Shown here: positions 9,927 to 18,352 of the stretch, piece by piece
How positions within the stretch are numbered: position 1 is the first letter of the stretch
Layout: every line of letters begins with the position of its first letter
Assembly (NCBI GenBank): GCA_012744445.1
Contig: JAAYBZ010000025.1
Coordinates: forward strand, 1-35,273
From: Myxococcales bacterium
GTDB taxonomy: Bacteria; Myxococcota_A; Polyangia; Polyangiales; Houyiibacteriaceae
DNA length: 35,273 bases
Direction of reading: 5' to 3'
The notes under the pieces: model-generated
The model's database searches: none
The model's input: the letters and a program-made list of their open reading frames with translations, nothing else
What the model was told of the DNA's origin: nothing
Program-made: the position numbers and the translations under genes

Positions 9927-10730
9927 TCACTCGAGCGAGAAGATCTGCTCCGCGCCGCCCGGGGGCGTGACGAAGAGCTGGAGCGCGATCTGGTAGCGCG
10001 GCCCCTGGAAGTACTCGATCACGAACTCGTGCACGCCGGGCTCGAGGTCGATCTTGCCGCTCTTCGACTGCGGCGCGTGCTGGCCGTCGTTGTCGATCAC
10101 GAGCCTTCCGTCGATGAAGAGCTTCGCTCCGTCATCGGAGTTGATGCGGAATCCGTACTTGCCGCCCTCGTCGATGACGACGCGCGCCGTGTAACGGATC
10201 GCGAACCACTCGAAGCGATCGGAGATGCCGGGGAAGCCTTGATCGAAGGAGCGCGGCGCGATGTCGAGCTTGGAGGCGTAGACCGTGCCGACCGGCTCGA
10301 GCTTGGTGAGATCCGGGAGCTTCTGCGTGTTCTCGGGGAGGAAGTAGATGTTGCCCTCGAAGGTGCCGTCGGAGGCGACGGGCGAGCCGAAGATCGGCTC
10401 CTCTTCCTCGGGCTCGGGCTGCGGCGCCGGCTCGGGCTCGGGCTGCTTGGGCTGACGGCGGCCGAGTTCGGGCGGACGGCGGACGACGACGAGCTTGGCG
10501 GGAGGACGCTCACGCGGCTCCGCCGTGCGCGGCGAGGAGTCTTCGGGCGTGCGCACGGCCGGCTCGGGGCGCTCCCTGGGCTCACGCGATTCGGAGCGCG
10601 CATCCCCCGACCCACCCGCACGATAGGACGCGGAGGCGGACGCCGAGGCCGAGGACTTGTGATGGACCGTGCAGCCGCCGAACGCGAGGAGCGCGGCGAG
10701 CGCGGTGAGGAGGAAGGGGGTACGAGTCAT
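9927..10730 (-). CDS. PA14-domain lipoprotein
   Basis: 267 residues from the ATG at 10730. A lipoprotein signal ends at F-G-G-C20. It is followed by a short Ser-Ala repeat (about residues 27-35) and a long disordered Arg/Pro/Glu-rich linker to about 115, with many PEPEP units, of the kind that spans the periplasm or cell wall. Residues about 140-267 form a PA14-type beta-barrel domain: RYTARVVIDEGGKYGF, then INSDDGAKLFIDGRLVIDN, then LEPGVHEFVIEYFQGP. The family usually binds carbohydrate, with Asp-Asp in the SDDG loop ligating calcium. The role is therefore probably surface glycan or matrix binding, by inference. The frame extends upstream without protein character. Confidence 0.87.
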   Translation of the reverse strand: MTRTPFLLTALAALLAFGGCTVHHKSSASASASASYRAGGSGDARSESREPRERPEPAVRTPEDSSPRTAEPRERPPAKLVVVRRPPELGRRQPKQPEPEPAPQPEPEEEEPIFGSPVASDGTFEGNIYFLPENTQKLPDLTKLEPVGTVYASKLDIAPRSFDQGFPGISDRFEWFAIRYTARVVIDEGGKYGFRINSDDGAKLFIDGRLVIDNDGQHAPQSKSGKIDLEPGVHEFVIEYFQGPRYQIALQLFVTPPGGAEQIFSLE

Positions 10731-10811
10731 GTCGATTCCGTTTCGCTGTGCGGGGGGATGATACACCTCGTGGATAGCGGAACGCACCCCGGCGTGCTTC
10801 GATTCAAACGC

Positions 10812-11627
10812 ATGACCAAGCGCGCGTATTTCGACGGTCCGCGGCCGCTCGCCTTCGCTCACCGCGGTGGCGCGCGGACGTTCCCCGAGAACACGCTCCT
10901 CGCGTTCCAAGGGGCGATCGCCATGGGCTACCGGCACATCGAGACCGACGTGCACCTCACCCTTGACGGCGAGATCGTCTGCTTCCACGACGCGACGCTC
11001 GACCGCACGACGAACGGCAAGGGTCTGCTCCGCGAGCGCACGCTCCGTGAGCTCCGGGAGCTCGACGCCGCCCATCACTTCTCCCCCGACGGGAGGACGA
11101 CCCCCTATCGCGGGCAGGGGATCACGATCCCCACCTTCGAGGAGGCGCTCGCGCTCCACCCCGACGTGAAGTGGAACGTGGAGATCAAGCCGCGCTCCAA
11201 GGAGGCCGTCGAGAAGGTGGTCTCCTTCCTCGAGGCGCGCGGCCTCGAGGACCGCGTGCTCCTCGCCGCCGCCGACGATCGCACCAACGCCTGGATCCGC
11301 GAGCGCACCCGGGGCCGCTTCGCCACGAGCCCCGGGATCCGCGGCGTCTTCCTCTATTGGCTCGGCGTGCGCCTCGGCCTTTCACGCTTCATGCGCCCGA
11401 GCTTCGACGCGCTCCAGGTCCCTCCGACGCACGGCCCGCTCGTGGTCGTCGACGAGCGCTTCGTCGAGGCCGCGCACGCCCACGGCGTCGAGGTCCACGT
11501 CTGGACGATCGACGATCCCGCCGAGATGCGGCGCCTCGTCTCGCTCGGCGTGGACGGCATCATGACCGACGAGCCGGCGCGGCTCCTCGAGGTGCTCGGG
11601 CGGCGACGCGACGAGGCCTCCGCGTGA
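10812..11627 (+). CDS. Glycerophosphodiester phosphodiesterase (GDPD family)
   Basis: 271 residues from the ATG at 10812. Hydrolyses glycerophosphodiesters to glycerol-3-phosphate and an alcohol. The TIM-barrel motifs are complete: H17-R18-G-G with PENT at 25-28, metal ligands E44 and D46 in ETDVHL, and catalytic H59-D60 followed by LDRTTNG. Later come VEIKP and the C-terminal VHVWTIDD and GVDGIMTDEP. No signal peptide, so it is cytoplasmic. The frame runs upstream through the antisense of the PA14 gene and was trimmed to the family start (RPLAFAHRGG). It follows the divergently transcribed lipoprotein and precedes nadE by 55 bp on the same strand. Confidence 0.94.
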   Translation: MTKRAYFDGPRPLAFAHRGGARTFPENTLLAFQGAIAMGYRHIETDVHLTLDGEIVCFHDATLDRTTNGKGLLRERTLRELRELDAAHHFSPDGRTTPYRGQGITIPTFEEALALHPDVKWNVEIKPRSKEAVEKVVSFLEARGLEDRVLLAAADDRTNAWIRERTRGRFATSPGIRGVFLYWLGVRLGLSRFMRPSFDALQVPPTHGPLVVVDERFVEAAHAHGVEVHVWTIDDPAEMRRLVSLGVDGIMTDEPARLLEVLGRRRDEASA

Positions 11628-11682
11628 GCCCCGCGCGTTTCACGGGATCCGCCGCCCGATCGGCGTTAGCCTGAGCGGACCC

Positions 11683-13644
11683 ATGCGAATCGTCCGTGTC
11701 GGCGCCGCCTCCCTCAACCAGACGCCCCTCGATTGGAAGGGCAACCGCGAGCGCATCGAGCGCGCCATCGACTGCGCGCGGCAAGCCGGGGTCCGGCTCC
11801 TCGCGCTCCCCGAGCTCGCCATCACGGGGTACGGCTGCGAGGACATGTTCCACTCGCCCGCCGTCCTCGAGCGGGCGCGCAAGACGCTCGTCGAGCTCCT
11901 GCCCAGGACCCGCGGGATCGCCACCGTCCTCGGCCTCCCGCTCGTCTACCGCGGCGCGGTCTTCAACACCGCCGCGTTCGTCGCCAACGGCCGCCTCCAC
12001 GGCGTCGTCGCCAAGACGCACCTCGCCGGCGACGGCCTGCACTACGAGCCGCGATGGTTCGAGTCCTGGCCCCCGGAGGCGATGGGCTCGATCGAGATCG
12101 ACGGCGAGACGATCCCCTTCGGCGACCCGGTCTTCGACCTCGGCGACGTCCGCGTCGGCCTCGAGATCTGCGAAGACGCGTGGGCGCCCGATCGGCGCGG
12201 GGCGAGCGCGGCCAAGCTCGGCGTCGACGTGCTGATCAACCCGTCGGCGAGCCACTTCTCCTTCGGCAAGCAGGCGGTGCGGCGGCGCATCGCGCTCGAG
12301 GGGTCGCGCGCCTACGGCGTCACCTACCTCACCGCCAACCTCATGGGCAACGAGTCCGGCCGGGCCATCTACGACGGCGGCTGCCTCGTCGTCTCCGCGG
12401 GCGCCGTCGTGGCCGAGGGGGCGCGCTTCAGCATGCGCGAGATCGATCTCGTCCACGCCAAGGTCGACCTCGATCTCGATCGCATGAGCAAGATGCGCAC
12501 GATCGCGCATCGACCGCTCGCGGAGCCGAGCCCGCGCGTCGTGACGACGGGCTATCCGCTCCCGGGTGACGAGGTCGAGCTCCCGGTGTCGCCGCCCGCG
12601 CCCGCCTTCCCCGAGACCAAGGAAGAAGAATTCGCCCGCGCGATCGCGCTCGGCCTCTTCGACTACATGCGCAAGAGCCGCGCGCAGGGTTACGTCGTGA
12701 GCATGAGCGGCGGCGCCGACTCGGCCGCGTGCGCCTGCCTCGTCGCGCTCATGGTGCGCTTCGGCATCCAGGAGCTCGGCCTCGACGAGCTCAAGGCCAA
12801 GCTCTCGCACGTACGCGGCATCGAGGAGGCCGAAGACGAGCGCGCCCTCGTCCGCACGCTCCTCGCGACGGCGTATCAGGCCACGCGGCACAGCGGCCCC
12901 GTCACGCGTGAGGCGGCGCGCGCCGTCGCCGAGGCCATCGGCGCCCAGCACCACGAGCTCGACGTCGAGCCGATGTTCGCCGCCTACGTCTCCGCCATCG
13001 AGGCGGCCGTGGGGCGCACGCTGCGCTTCCCCGACGACGATCTCGCGCTCCAGAACGTCCAGGCGCGCGTGCGGAGCCCCAGCATCTGGCTCCTCGCGAA
13101 CCTCCGCGGCGCGATCCTGCTCTCCACCTCGAACCGCTCCGAGGCCGCGGTGGGCTACGCCACGATGGACGGCGACACGAGCGGCGGCCTCTCGCCCATC
13201 GCCGGCATCGACAAGGCCTTCCTCCGCCTCTGGCTCCGCTGGCTCGAGACCCAGGGCCCCACGGGCGGCGCGCCCATCCCGGCGCTCGCCCTCGTGAACG
13301 CGCAGATCCCCACGGCCGAGCTGAGGCCGCCCGACGCGCGACAGACGGACGAGGCCGACCTCATGCCCTACCCGCTGCTCGACGCGATCGAGCGGCACGC
13401 GATCCGCGACAAGCGCTCACCCAAGGAGTGCCTCGAGGCGCTCCGCCCCGCGTTCCCCGAGTTCGACGACGAGACGCTCCGCCACTTCGTGCGGCGCTTC
13501 TTCCGCCTCTTCGCGATCAACCAGTGGAAGCGCGAGCGCTACGCGCCCTCGTTCCACGTCGACGACGAGAACCTCGACCCGAAGACCTGGTGCCGCTTCC
13601 CCATCCTGAACGGGGGCTTCTCGGCGGAGCTCGACGAGCTCTAG
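11683..13644 (+). CDS. nadE: Glutamine-hydrolysing NAD+ synthetase
   Basis: 653 residues, the two-domain form. It makes NAD+ from nicotinic acid adenine dinucleotide and ATP, using ammonia released from glutamine. The N-terminal nitrilase-type amidase domain (about 1-275) has the triad E44 (LPELAITGYG), K111 (VAKTHL) and C163 (EICEDAW). The C-terminal ATP-pyrophosphatase domain (about 315-650) has the PP-loop SMSGGADSA at 340-348, STSNRSEAAVGYATMDGD and the closing KRERYAPSFHVDDENLDPKTW. The start is the ATG at 11683, with a weak -10-like TAGCCT at 11667-11672. Its TAG stop lies in a CTAG shared with the convergent cytochrome gene. Confidence 0.96.
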   Translation: MRIVRVGAASLNQTPLDWKGNRERIERAIDCARQAGVRLLALPELAITGYGCEDMFHSPAVLERARKTLVELLPRTRGIATVLGLPLVYRGAVFNTAAFVANGRLHGVVAKTHLAGDGLHYEPRWFESWPPEAMGSIEIDGETIPFGDPVFDLGDVRVGLEICEDAWAPDRRGASAAKLGVDVLINPSASHFSFGKQAVRRRIALEGSRAYGVTYLTANLMGNESGRAIYDGGCLVVSAGAVVAEGARFSMREIDLVHAKVDLDLDRMSKMRTIAHRPLAEPSPRVVTTGYPLPGDEVELPVSPPAPAFPETKEEEFARAIALGLFDYMRKSRAQGYVVSMSGGADSAACACLVALMVRFGIQELGLDELKAKLSHVRGIEEAEDERALVRTLLATAYQATRHSGPVTREAARAVAEAIGAQHHELDVEPMFAAYVSAIEAAVGRTLRFPDDDLALQNVQARVRSPSIWLLANLRGAILLSTSNRSEAAVGYATMDGDTSGGLSPIAGIDKAFLRLWLRWLETQGPTGGAPIPALALVNAQIPTAELRPPDARQTDEADLMPYPLLDAIERHAIRDKRSPKECLEALRPAFPEFDDETLRHFVRRFFRLFAINQWKRERYAPSFHVDDENLDPKTWCRFPILNGGFSAELDEL

Positions 13645-14057
13645 TCCTCGGCAGGCGAGAGGCCGCGCAGATAGGCGACGATCGCCTGCATCCCGTCGGG
13701 CGGGATCGTGCCGCCGAAGGCGGGCATCCCGGCGCCGCCGAGGCGGATCTTCTCGACGAGCGCCTCGTCGGGCTTCTCACGCGTCGCGGCGGCGGTGAGA
13801 TCGGGGACGGTGAGCCCCGTGGCGAGGGGTCCGTCGCCCTTGCCGCCTGCGCCGTGGCAGGACGCGCAGTGGAGCATGTAGAGCGTGCGCGCGAGATCGA
13901 CGCTCGCCTCGCGGCGGGCCGGCGCGCGCCCCGCGGGATCCTGGAGCGAAGGCGGTTGCGCGTGATCGGCCGGCGTCCACTCGGGGAGCGAGCTGGGGTC
14001 TTCGCCGCAGGCCGTGAGGAGGGCCGCGCAGAGGAGCGTCGAAAGGAGGTACTTCAC
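13641..14057 (-). CDS. Cytochrome c lipoprotein (mono-heme)
   Basis: 138 residues from the GTG at 14057. A lipoprotein signal (VKYLLSTLLCAALLTAC, Cys17) is followed by a linker and a class I cytochrome c domain with the heme-binding CASCH at 64-68, axial M111 in GAGMPAF, and a C-terminal helix MQAIVAYLRGL. The GAGGKGDGPLA after the heme site is typical of small c-type electron carriers. It should be a membrane-anchored periplasmic electron carrier. The GTG overlaps the stop of the SRPBCC gene upstream (GTGA), so translation is coupled. Its partner oxidase is not in the window. Confidence 0.9.
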   Translation of the reverse strand: MKYLLSTLLCAALLTACGEDPSSLPEWTPADHAQPPSLQDPAGRAPARREASVDLARTLYMLHCASCHGAGGKGDGPLATGLTVPDLTAAATREKPDEALVEKIRLGGAGMPAFGGTIPPDGMQAIVAYLRGLSPAED

Positions 14058-14590
14058 GTGTCTTCGTTCTCGGCGAGCGAGGCGATGCGGGCGAGCCCGC
14101 GCTCGAAGTCGCGCCCCACCATGGCGTCCATCAGGGTGGCGAACCAGCCGGCGAGCGGACGCGGCCCTTGCCCTTCGCCGCGGAACCCCCATACCACGTC
14201 GCACGTCGCGCCGTCGCCCTCGAAGACGAAGTAGACCTCGCTCTTCCCCATCTCGCCGAAGTCGATCTCGGCGAGGACGCGCGCGTAGGGCTCGGCCTTG
14301 CGGATGACGTAGGCCCCGCTCCCCACCTTCTCGCTCGTCCAGCGGTAGCGGGCCCCCTCGCCCCGCGAAGGCTCCCCGACGACGATCTTCGCCGTGGGGT
14401 CCTTCTCGAGCCAGGGCATCCAATAGCCGTAGGTCTCGAGATCCTCGACGACGGCGTAGGCCTCCTCGCAGCTCGCCCGCACCGTCCGCGAGCGCGTGAC
14501 GTGGTAGTCGGTCGGCAGGAAGAAGCCGATCACGAGGAGGAGGAGCACGAGCGAGACGAGCATCCCGAAGGCGACGCGGAGCGGTTTCAT
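14054..14590 (-). CDS. Membrane-anchored SRPBCC (START/polyketide cyclase-like) protein
   Basis: 178 residues from the ATG at 14590. One N-terminal membrane helix (about 8-24) is followed by an SRPBCC domain: HVTRSRTVRASCEEAYAVVEDL opens the helix-grip fold, then MPWLEKDP, a central strand set, and the long C-terminal helix. This domain binds hydrophobic ligands in a deep cavity; anchored versions probably sit in the periplasm. No catalytic residue set is evident. The frame is open to 14671, but MKPLRVAFGML is the natural signal-anchor start. It is translationally coupled to the cytochrome c lipoprotein. Confidence 0.84.
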   Translation of the reverse strand: MKPLRVAFGMLVSLVLLLLVIGFFLPTDYHVTRSRTVRASCEEAYAVVEDLETYGYWMPWLEKDPTAKIVVGEPSRGEGARYRWTSEKVGSGAYVIRKAEPYARVLAEIDFGEMGKSEVYFVFEGDGATCDVVWGFRGEGQGPRPLAGWFATLMDAMVGRDFERGLARIASLAENEDT

Positions 14591-14711
14591 CGTTGGAGGG
14601 CGGTGGTGGTGGGACGCGATGGGCCGACGCCCGAGCCACGAAATCCTAGGCCATGGCCCTCGCGGCGTCACACGCGGATCGTGGAATCTATCCCCGAGGC
14701 GTGCGAGGGGC

Positions 14712-14717
14712 TATGAT
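14712..14717 (+). promoter_or_regulatory. -10-like TATGAT before the 14726 start
   Basis: TATGAT (five of six to consensus) ends 8 nt before the GTG at 14726, which would give an essentially leaderless transcript. No consensus -35 is seen. Confidence 0.45.
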
Positions 14718-14725
14718 CCAGCCGC

Positions 14726-15808
14726 GTGGACGTTTCCATCCTCGAGCTCGTCAAACGCGCGCACGAAGCGACCGGTGATTCCCGGCGGATCGCCGCCATC
14801 GAAGAGATGAGCGCGATGGTCTCCACCAACTCCGTCTTCCGACTCACGTTCGAAGACGGAAAGGAGCGCATCGCGAAGGTGAGCTCGTACGGCTCCTTCG
14901 TGCACTTCAAGCAGGACCACGAGCGGATCGCGACCCTCATCGCGCTGCTCAAGCCCACCCGCTTCGCGAATTTCCTCGCGCCCATCCTCCTCCGCGACGA
15001 CGGAAAGGTCTTCCTCCACCGCGAGGATCGCGCCTGGGTCGTCTTCTACGAGAAGGTCCCCTTCTACGATTTCCTCCCACCTCGCCTCGAGCCCGGCCAC
15101 ATCGACTCCCTCGGGCGCGAGCTCGCGGAGTTCCACGTCGCCTGCGCCCGCGTCTCCGATCGCCTCGGCCCCACGTGGAAGACCCTCGGCTCCGACGTGG
15201 CCCGCCTCTTCGACAAGCTCGGCCACGAGAGCTACCGCGCGCACCGCGGCCTCTCGATCGACAAGGCCGAGCTCGTCCGGCGCCATTGCGAGACCTTCCT
15301 CGAGAACGCCGAGGCGCTCGGCTACCACGAGTTCCAGAAGATCCCCGTCCTCGTCGACTGGAACATCGGGAACTTCTCGGTGGGCATGGACAACGAGGGC
15401 TTCAAGTTCTTCAGCCGCTGGGACTACGACTGGTTCCGCATCGAGCCGCGCACCCTCGACTTCTACTTCTGCAGCCGCGTCGTGCGCGACGAGGGCGACC
15501 AGAGCACGTTCAGCTACCTGATCGACACCTTCTTCGAGCCGCGCTTCGTGCGCTTCCTCCGGGCCTACCACCAGACCTCACCGCTTTCGCCCAACGAGGT
15601 GCGCTTCCTCGTCGAGATCTACCGGTTCTTCGTCCTCAACTACGTGATCCTCGAGGGGCACCACTTCTTCCGGCCGAGCCATTGCCGGCGGCTCCAGCAA
15701 GAAGCGATCGACGTCTACCTCCCCTCGCTCGACCGCGTGAGCGCCGAGCCCTTGGTCGATGCCGTCTTCGGCGAGGAGCCCCGCGCGCAGGGAATCGAGC
15801 GGGCCTAG
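14726..15808 (+). CDS. APH/choline kinase-fold phosphotransferase-like protein
   Basis: 360 residues from the GTG at 14726. The protein-kinase-like fold of the aminoglycoside/choline phosphotransferases can be traced: beta-strand lysine K51 (RIAKVSS), a linker FYEKVPFYDF, a helix DSLGRELAEFHVAC, the Brenner-type catalytic loop VLVDWNIGNF with D211 and N216, and the metal loop RWDYDW with D233 or D235. The usual HxD is V-x-D here (the His is replaced), so substrate handling may differ. No signal peptide; cytoplasmic. The next gene on the strand encodes a degenerate receiver protein 143 bp downstream. The substrate is unknown, and I make no antibiotic-resistance claim. Confidence 0.78.
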   Translation: MDVSILELVKRAHEATGDSRRIAAIEEMSAMVSTNSVFRLTFEDGKERIAKVSSYGSFVHFKQDHERIATLIALLKPTRFANFLAPILLRDDGKVFLHREDRAWVVFYEKVPFYDFLPPRLEPGHIDSLGRELAEFHVACARVSDRLGPTWKTLGSDVARLFDKLGHESYRAHRGLSIDKAELVRRHCETFLENAEALGYHEFQKIPVLVDWNIGNFSVGMDNEGFKFFSRWDYDWFRIEPRTLDFYFCSRVVRDEGDQSTFSYLIDTFFEPRFVRFLRAYHQTSPLSPNEVRFLVEIYRFFVLNYVILEGHHFFRPSHCRRLQQEAIDVYLPSLDRVSAEPLVDAVFGEEPRAQGIERA

Positions 15809-15951
15809 GCGCGTTCCTCCCTGGTGACGGCCTCGGGACCTCCCCGGGACGGGGATTGCGGCCGCGGGAGCCTCTTCCTATGCTGCCCCCGTCGAAGATT
15901 CCGAGGAGCCGTCGGAACCTCACACGTACGACTGGTACTCCCGATCACGTC

Positions 15952-16443
15952 ATGTCGCTTCGTTCCCTACACTCGGCCGATACGGCCGCCTCCATCGACT
16001 TCCAAGGTGCGGAGGAGGCCACCGGTCTCGAATCGGGGGCGTTCGAAGCCCCGACGGAGATCATCCGCGACGTCCTCGTCGTGGAGCCGGACCCCGAGGC
16101 GCAGACGGCGCTCAGCCGGGCCCTCGCGCTGCCGGGGCGGCGCCTCGTCGGCACCTCGTCGGCAGAAGGCGCCTACGCCTTCCTCCGCGCCAACCCGCCC
16201 GACGCCATCTTCGTCTCGAGCGAGAACGCCGGCATGGATCCGCTCGACTTCTGCGCCCACCTCCGCGAGCTCTGCCCCGCCGCCCTCATCGTCTTCATGA
16301 CCGAGAAGGACGGGAACGCCGCGCAGCGCGCCCTCCACGGCGTCGACGTCGAGCTCTCGCACGCCGAGATCCTCGACCTCCCGCCGGGGACGCTCGAATA
16401 CCTCCGCCTCACCTCGATGCGCAGCGCCCCGCGCCCCGCCTGA
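15952..16443 (+). CDS. Degenerate receiver (CheY-like) domain protein
   Basis: 163 residues from the ATG at 15952; an ATG at 15880 in the same frame would add a basic extension. About 39 residues of low-complexity N-terminus precede a response-regulator receiver fold: DVLVVEPDPEAQTALSRAL (strand 1, helix 1), DAIFVSSENAGMDPLDFCAHLRE (strand 3 and loop) and LIVFMTEKDG (strand 4). The phosphoacceptor Asp expected in strand 3 is S89, the acidic pair is only E45 with D47 nearby, and the conserved Lys near the C-terminus is missing (ELSHAEI). T117 is kept. It is therefore predicted not to accept a phosphoryl group in the usual way. There is no output domain. Confidence 0.72.
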   Translation: MSLRSLHSADTAASIDFQGAEEATGLESGAFEAPTEIIRDVLVVEPDPEAQTALSRALALPGRRLVGTSSAEGAYAFLRANPPDAIFVSSENAGMDPLDFCAHLRELCPAALIVFMTEKDGNAAQRALHGVDVELSHAEILDLPPGTLEYLRLTSMRSAPRPA

Positions 16444-16488
16444 AGGACTCCACGTCGGTGAGGGTGGGCAGCGCCCTCCGCGGTGCTG

Positions 16489-16494
16489 TACTAA
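16489..16494 (+). promoter_or_regulatory. -10-like TACTAA before the S55 peptidase gene
   Basis: TACTAA ends 10 nt before the ATG at 16505. It is weaker than the other members of the set, and no -35 is apparent. Confidence 0.3.
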
Positions 16495-16504
16495 GCATCG
16501 ACGG

Positions 16505-18352
16505 ATGCTCCGCGTTCACCCAAAGAGGGGATGGCTTCGCCTCGCGTTCCTGCTGCTCGCCGGCGGGAGCGCCGCCCACGCGGCGAGCCCTTCGCCCTCG
16601 ATCCTCCGCGTCGAAGAGATCCGCCCCGGCATGAAGGGCTATGGGCTCACCGTCTTCCGCGGCACCGAGCCCGAGCGCTTCCCCATCGAGGTCGTCGACG
16701 TCCTCCATGGCTTCCGGCCGAACCAAGAGCTCATCCTCGTCAAGACGCCGCATCCCCTGCTCGATCGCGCGCACGCGGTCGCCGGCATGAGCGGGAGCCC
16801 CATCTACATCGACGGAAAGCTCGTCGGCGCCTACGCCTACGGCTTCGCCTTCTCGGCCGAGCCCGTGGTCGGCGTCACGCCCGCCGCGATCATGCTCGAA
16901 GAGCTCGCGCGCCCGGTGCGGAGCGTCCCGCCCGCGCTCACCGTCGCGGGTCGAGGTGGCAAGGACGCCGCGCGCCTCGCCGTACACCCGATCCCGCTCC
17001 AATTCGGGTCGGATGGCTCGCTCCCCGACGCGCTCGCCGGGCTCCGCGCCTTCGAGGCCGAGACGCCGCGCGGGAGGACGCTCGTCCCCGTCGCCACGCC
17101 ACTGATGCTCGGCGGCTTCGGCGACGAGGCGACGACGCTCCTCGAGTCGATCTTCGGCAAGCACGGCTACCTCCCGCTGCAGGCGGGCGGCGCGGGTCCG
17201 AGGGCGAGCGCCGCGAGCGGCTCGCAGCGCTTCGTCGACGGAGGCGCCCTGAGCGTCACGCTCGTCCGCGGCGACATGAGCATCTCGGCCGTGGGCACCG
17301 TCACCCACGTGGGGCCGAACGGCCGCCTCATCGCCTTCGGCCACCCGATGATGAACCAGGGCGAGGTCTTCTTCCCCACGGCGCTCGCGCGCGTGCTCCA
17401 CGTCTTCGTGAGCCAGCAGCGCTCGTTCAAGATCGCCGAGCCGCTCGCGCCGCGCGGGACGCTCGTCCACGACCGTCAGAGCGCGATCGTCGTCGACGAG
17501 AACCGCGTGGCCGAGACCATCCCGATGCGCGTGCGCCTCCACGGCGTCCCCGCGGCCAAGACCGAGTGGAACGTAGAGCTCGTCTCCCATCGCCTCCTGA
17601 GCGCCCCGCTCGCCTTTGCCGCGCTCACCAACGTCCTCGACGCCTCCGTCTCCGATCGCATCCCCGTCCGCGTGCGCGCGCGCACCGTGCTCCACCTGGA
17701 CGGGCGGGCGCCGATCGAGCTCGTGGACGAGGGCACGCTCGATCAGGGCCCCGGGGCCACCGCGCCCTTCAAATCGCTCCGCCTCTTCGCGCTCCTCGAG
17801 GCCGCCTTCGCGAGCCCCTTCGGGCCCGAGGTCCCCAAGCGCATCGAGGTCGACCTCCATTTCACCTTCGGCGAGCGCGCCCGCACCATCGTGGGCCTCT
17901 CGACGCCACGCACGCACGTCGAGGCCGGGAGCACGATCCCGGTCCTCGTCCGGCTCGCGAGCTACGACCAGCCCGACGTCGTGGAGCGCGTGATGGTGAA
18001 GATCCCCTCGCACCTCGCGGGGCAGAAGACCACGCTCGTCGCCGCGCCGGCGCCCGCGCTGCCGCGCGCCTTCCCACGGCCGCGGCGCTTCGACGACCTC
18101 GTGCGCTACGTGAGCGAGGCGCGGCCTTCGACCAGCCTCGGCCTCTCACTCACGCTCCCGAGCCGCGGGCTGCGCTTCGACTCCCACGTCGTCGACCACC
18201 TCCCCGCCTCGGCGCTCGCCGCCCTCCAATCCTCGAGCTCCACCGACGCGAGCACGCCCTTCGACAGCCTCGCCGAGATCATCGTCCCCGTCGACGCCGT
18301 CCTCGACGGCAAAGCCGAGCTCGAGCTCTTCGTCACCGAGAGACGCCGATGA
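16505..18352 (+). CDS. SpoIVB-type S55 serine peptidase domain protein, exported
   Basis: 615 residues with a signal peptide (cleavage around AAHAA, residue 27). Residues 36-70 (VEEIRPGMKGYGLTVFRGTEPERFPIEVVDV) and the AGMSGSPIYIDGKLVGAYAYG block at 93-113 are the hallmarks of the SpoIVB/S55 group; S96 is the expected nucleophile. A second block at about 258-282 (MSISAVGTVTHVGPNGRLIAFGHP) carries the expected catalytic H280. The C-terminal half is beta-rich and may hold substrate- or partner-binding domains. It acts in the periplasm or outside. Its stop overlaps the start of the beta-propeller gene (ATGA), so the two products are probably made together. The substrate is unknown; an endospore role is not implied. 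Confidence 0.85.
   Translation: MLRVHPKRGWLRLAFLLLAGGSAAHAASPSPSILRVEEIRPGMKGYGLTVFRGTEPERFPIEVVDVLHGFRPNQELILVKTPHPLLDRAHAVAGMSGSPIYIDGKLVGAYAYGFAFSAEPVVGVTPAAIMLEELARPVRSVPPALTVAGRGGKDAARLAVHPIPLQFGSDGSLPDALAGLRAFEAETPRGRTLVPVATPLMLGGFGDEATTLLESIFGKHGYLPLQAGGAGPRASAASGSQRFVDGGALSVTLVRGDMSISAVGTVTHVGPNGRLIAFGHPMMNQGEVFFPTALARVLHVFVSQQRSFKIAEPLAPRGTLVHDRQSAIVVDENRVAETIPMRVRLHGVPAAKTEWNVELVSHRLLSAPLAFAALTNVLDASVSDRIPVRVRARTVLHLDGRAPIELVDEGTLDQGPGATAPFKSLRLFALLEAAFASPFGPEVPKRIEVDLHFTFGERARTIVGLSTPRTHVEAGSTIPVLVRLASYDQPDVVERVMVKIPSHLAGQKTTLVAAPAPALPRAFPRPRRFDDLVRYVSEARPSTSLGLSLTLPSRGLRFDSHVVDHLPASALAALQSSSSTDASTPFDSLAEIIVPVDAVLDGKAELELFVTERRR

Noticed and set aside
10620-10660. Short Ser-Ala codon repeat in the PA14 lipoprotein as a phase-variable tract
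   Set aside because: Only about four units long, in frame and within a disordered linker; there is no evidence for slippage-driven switching.
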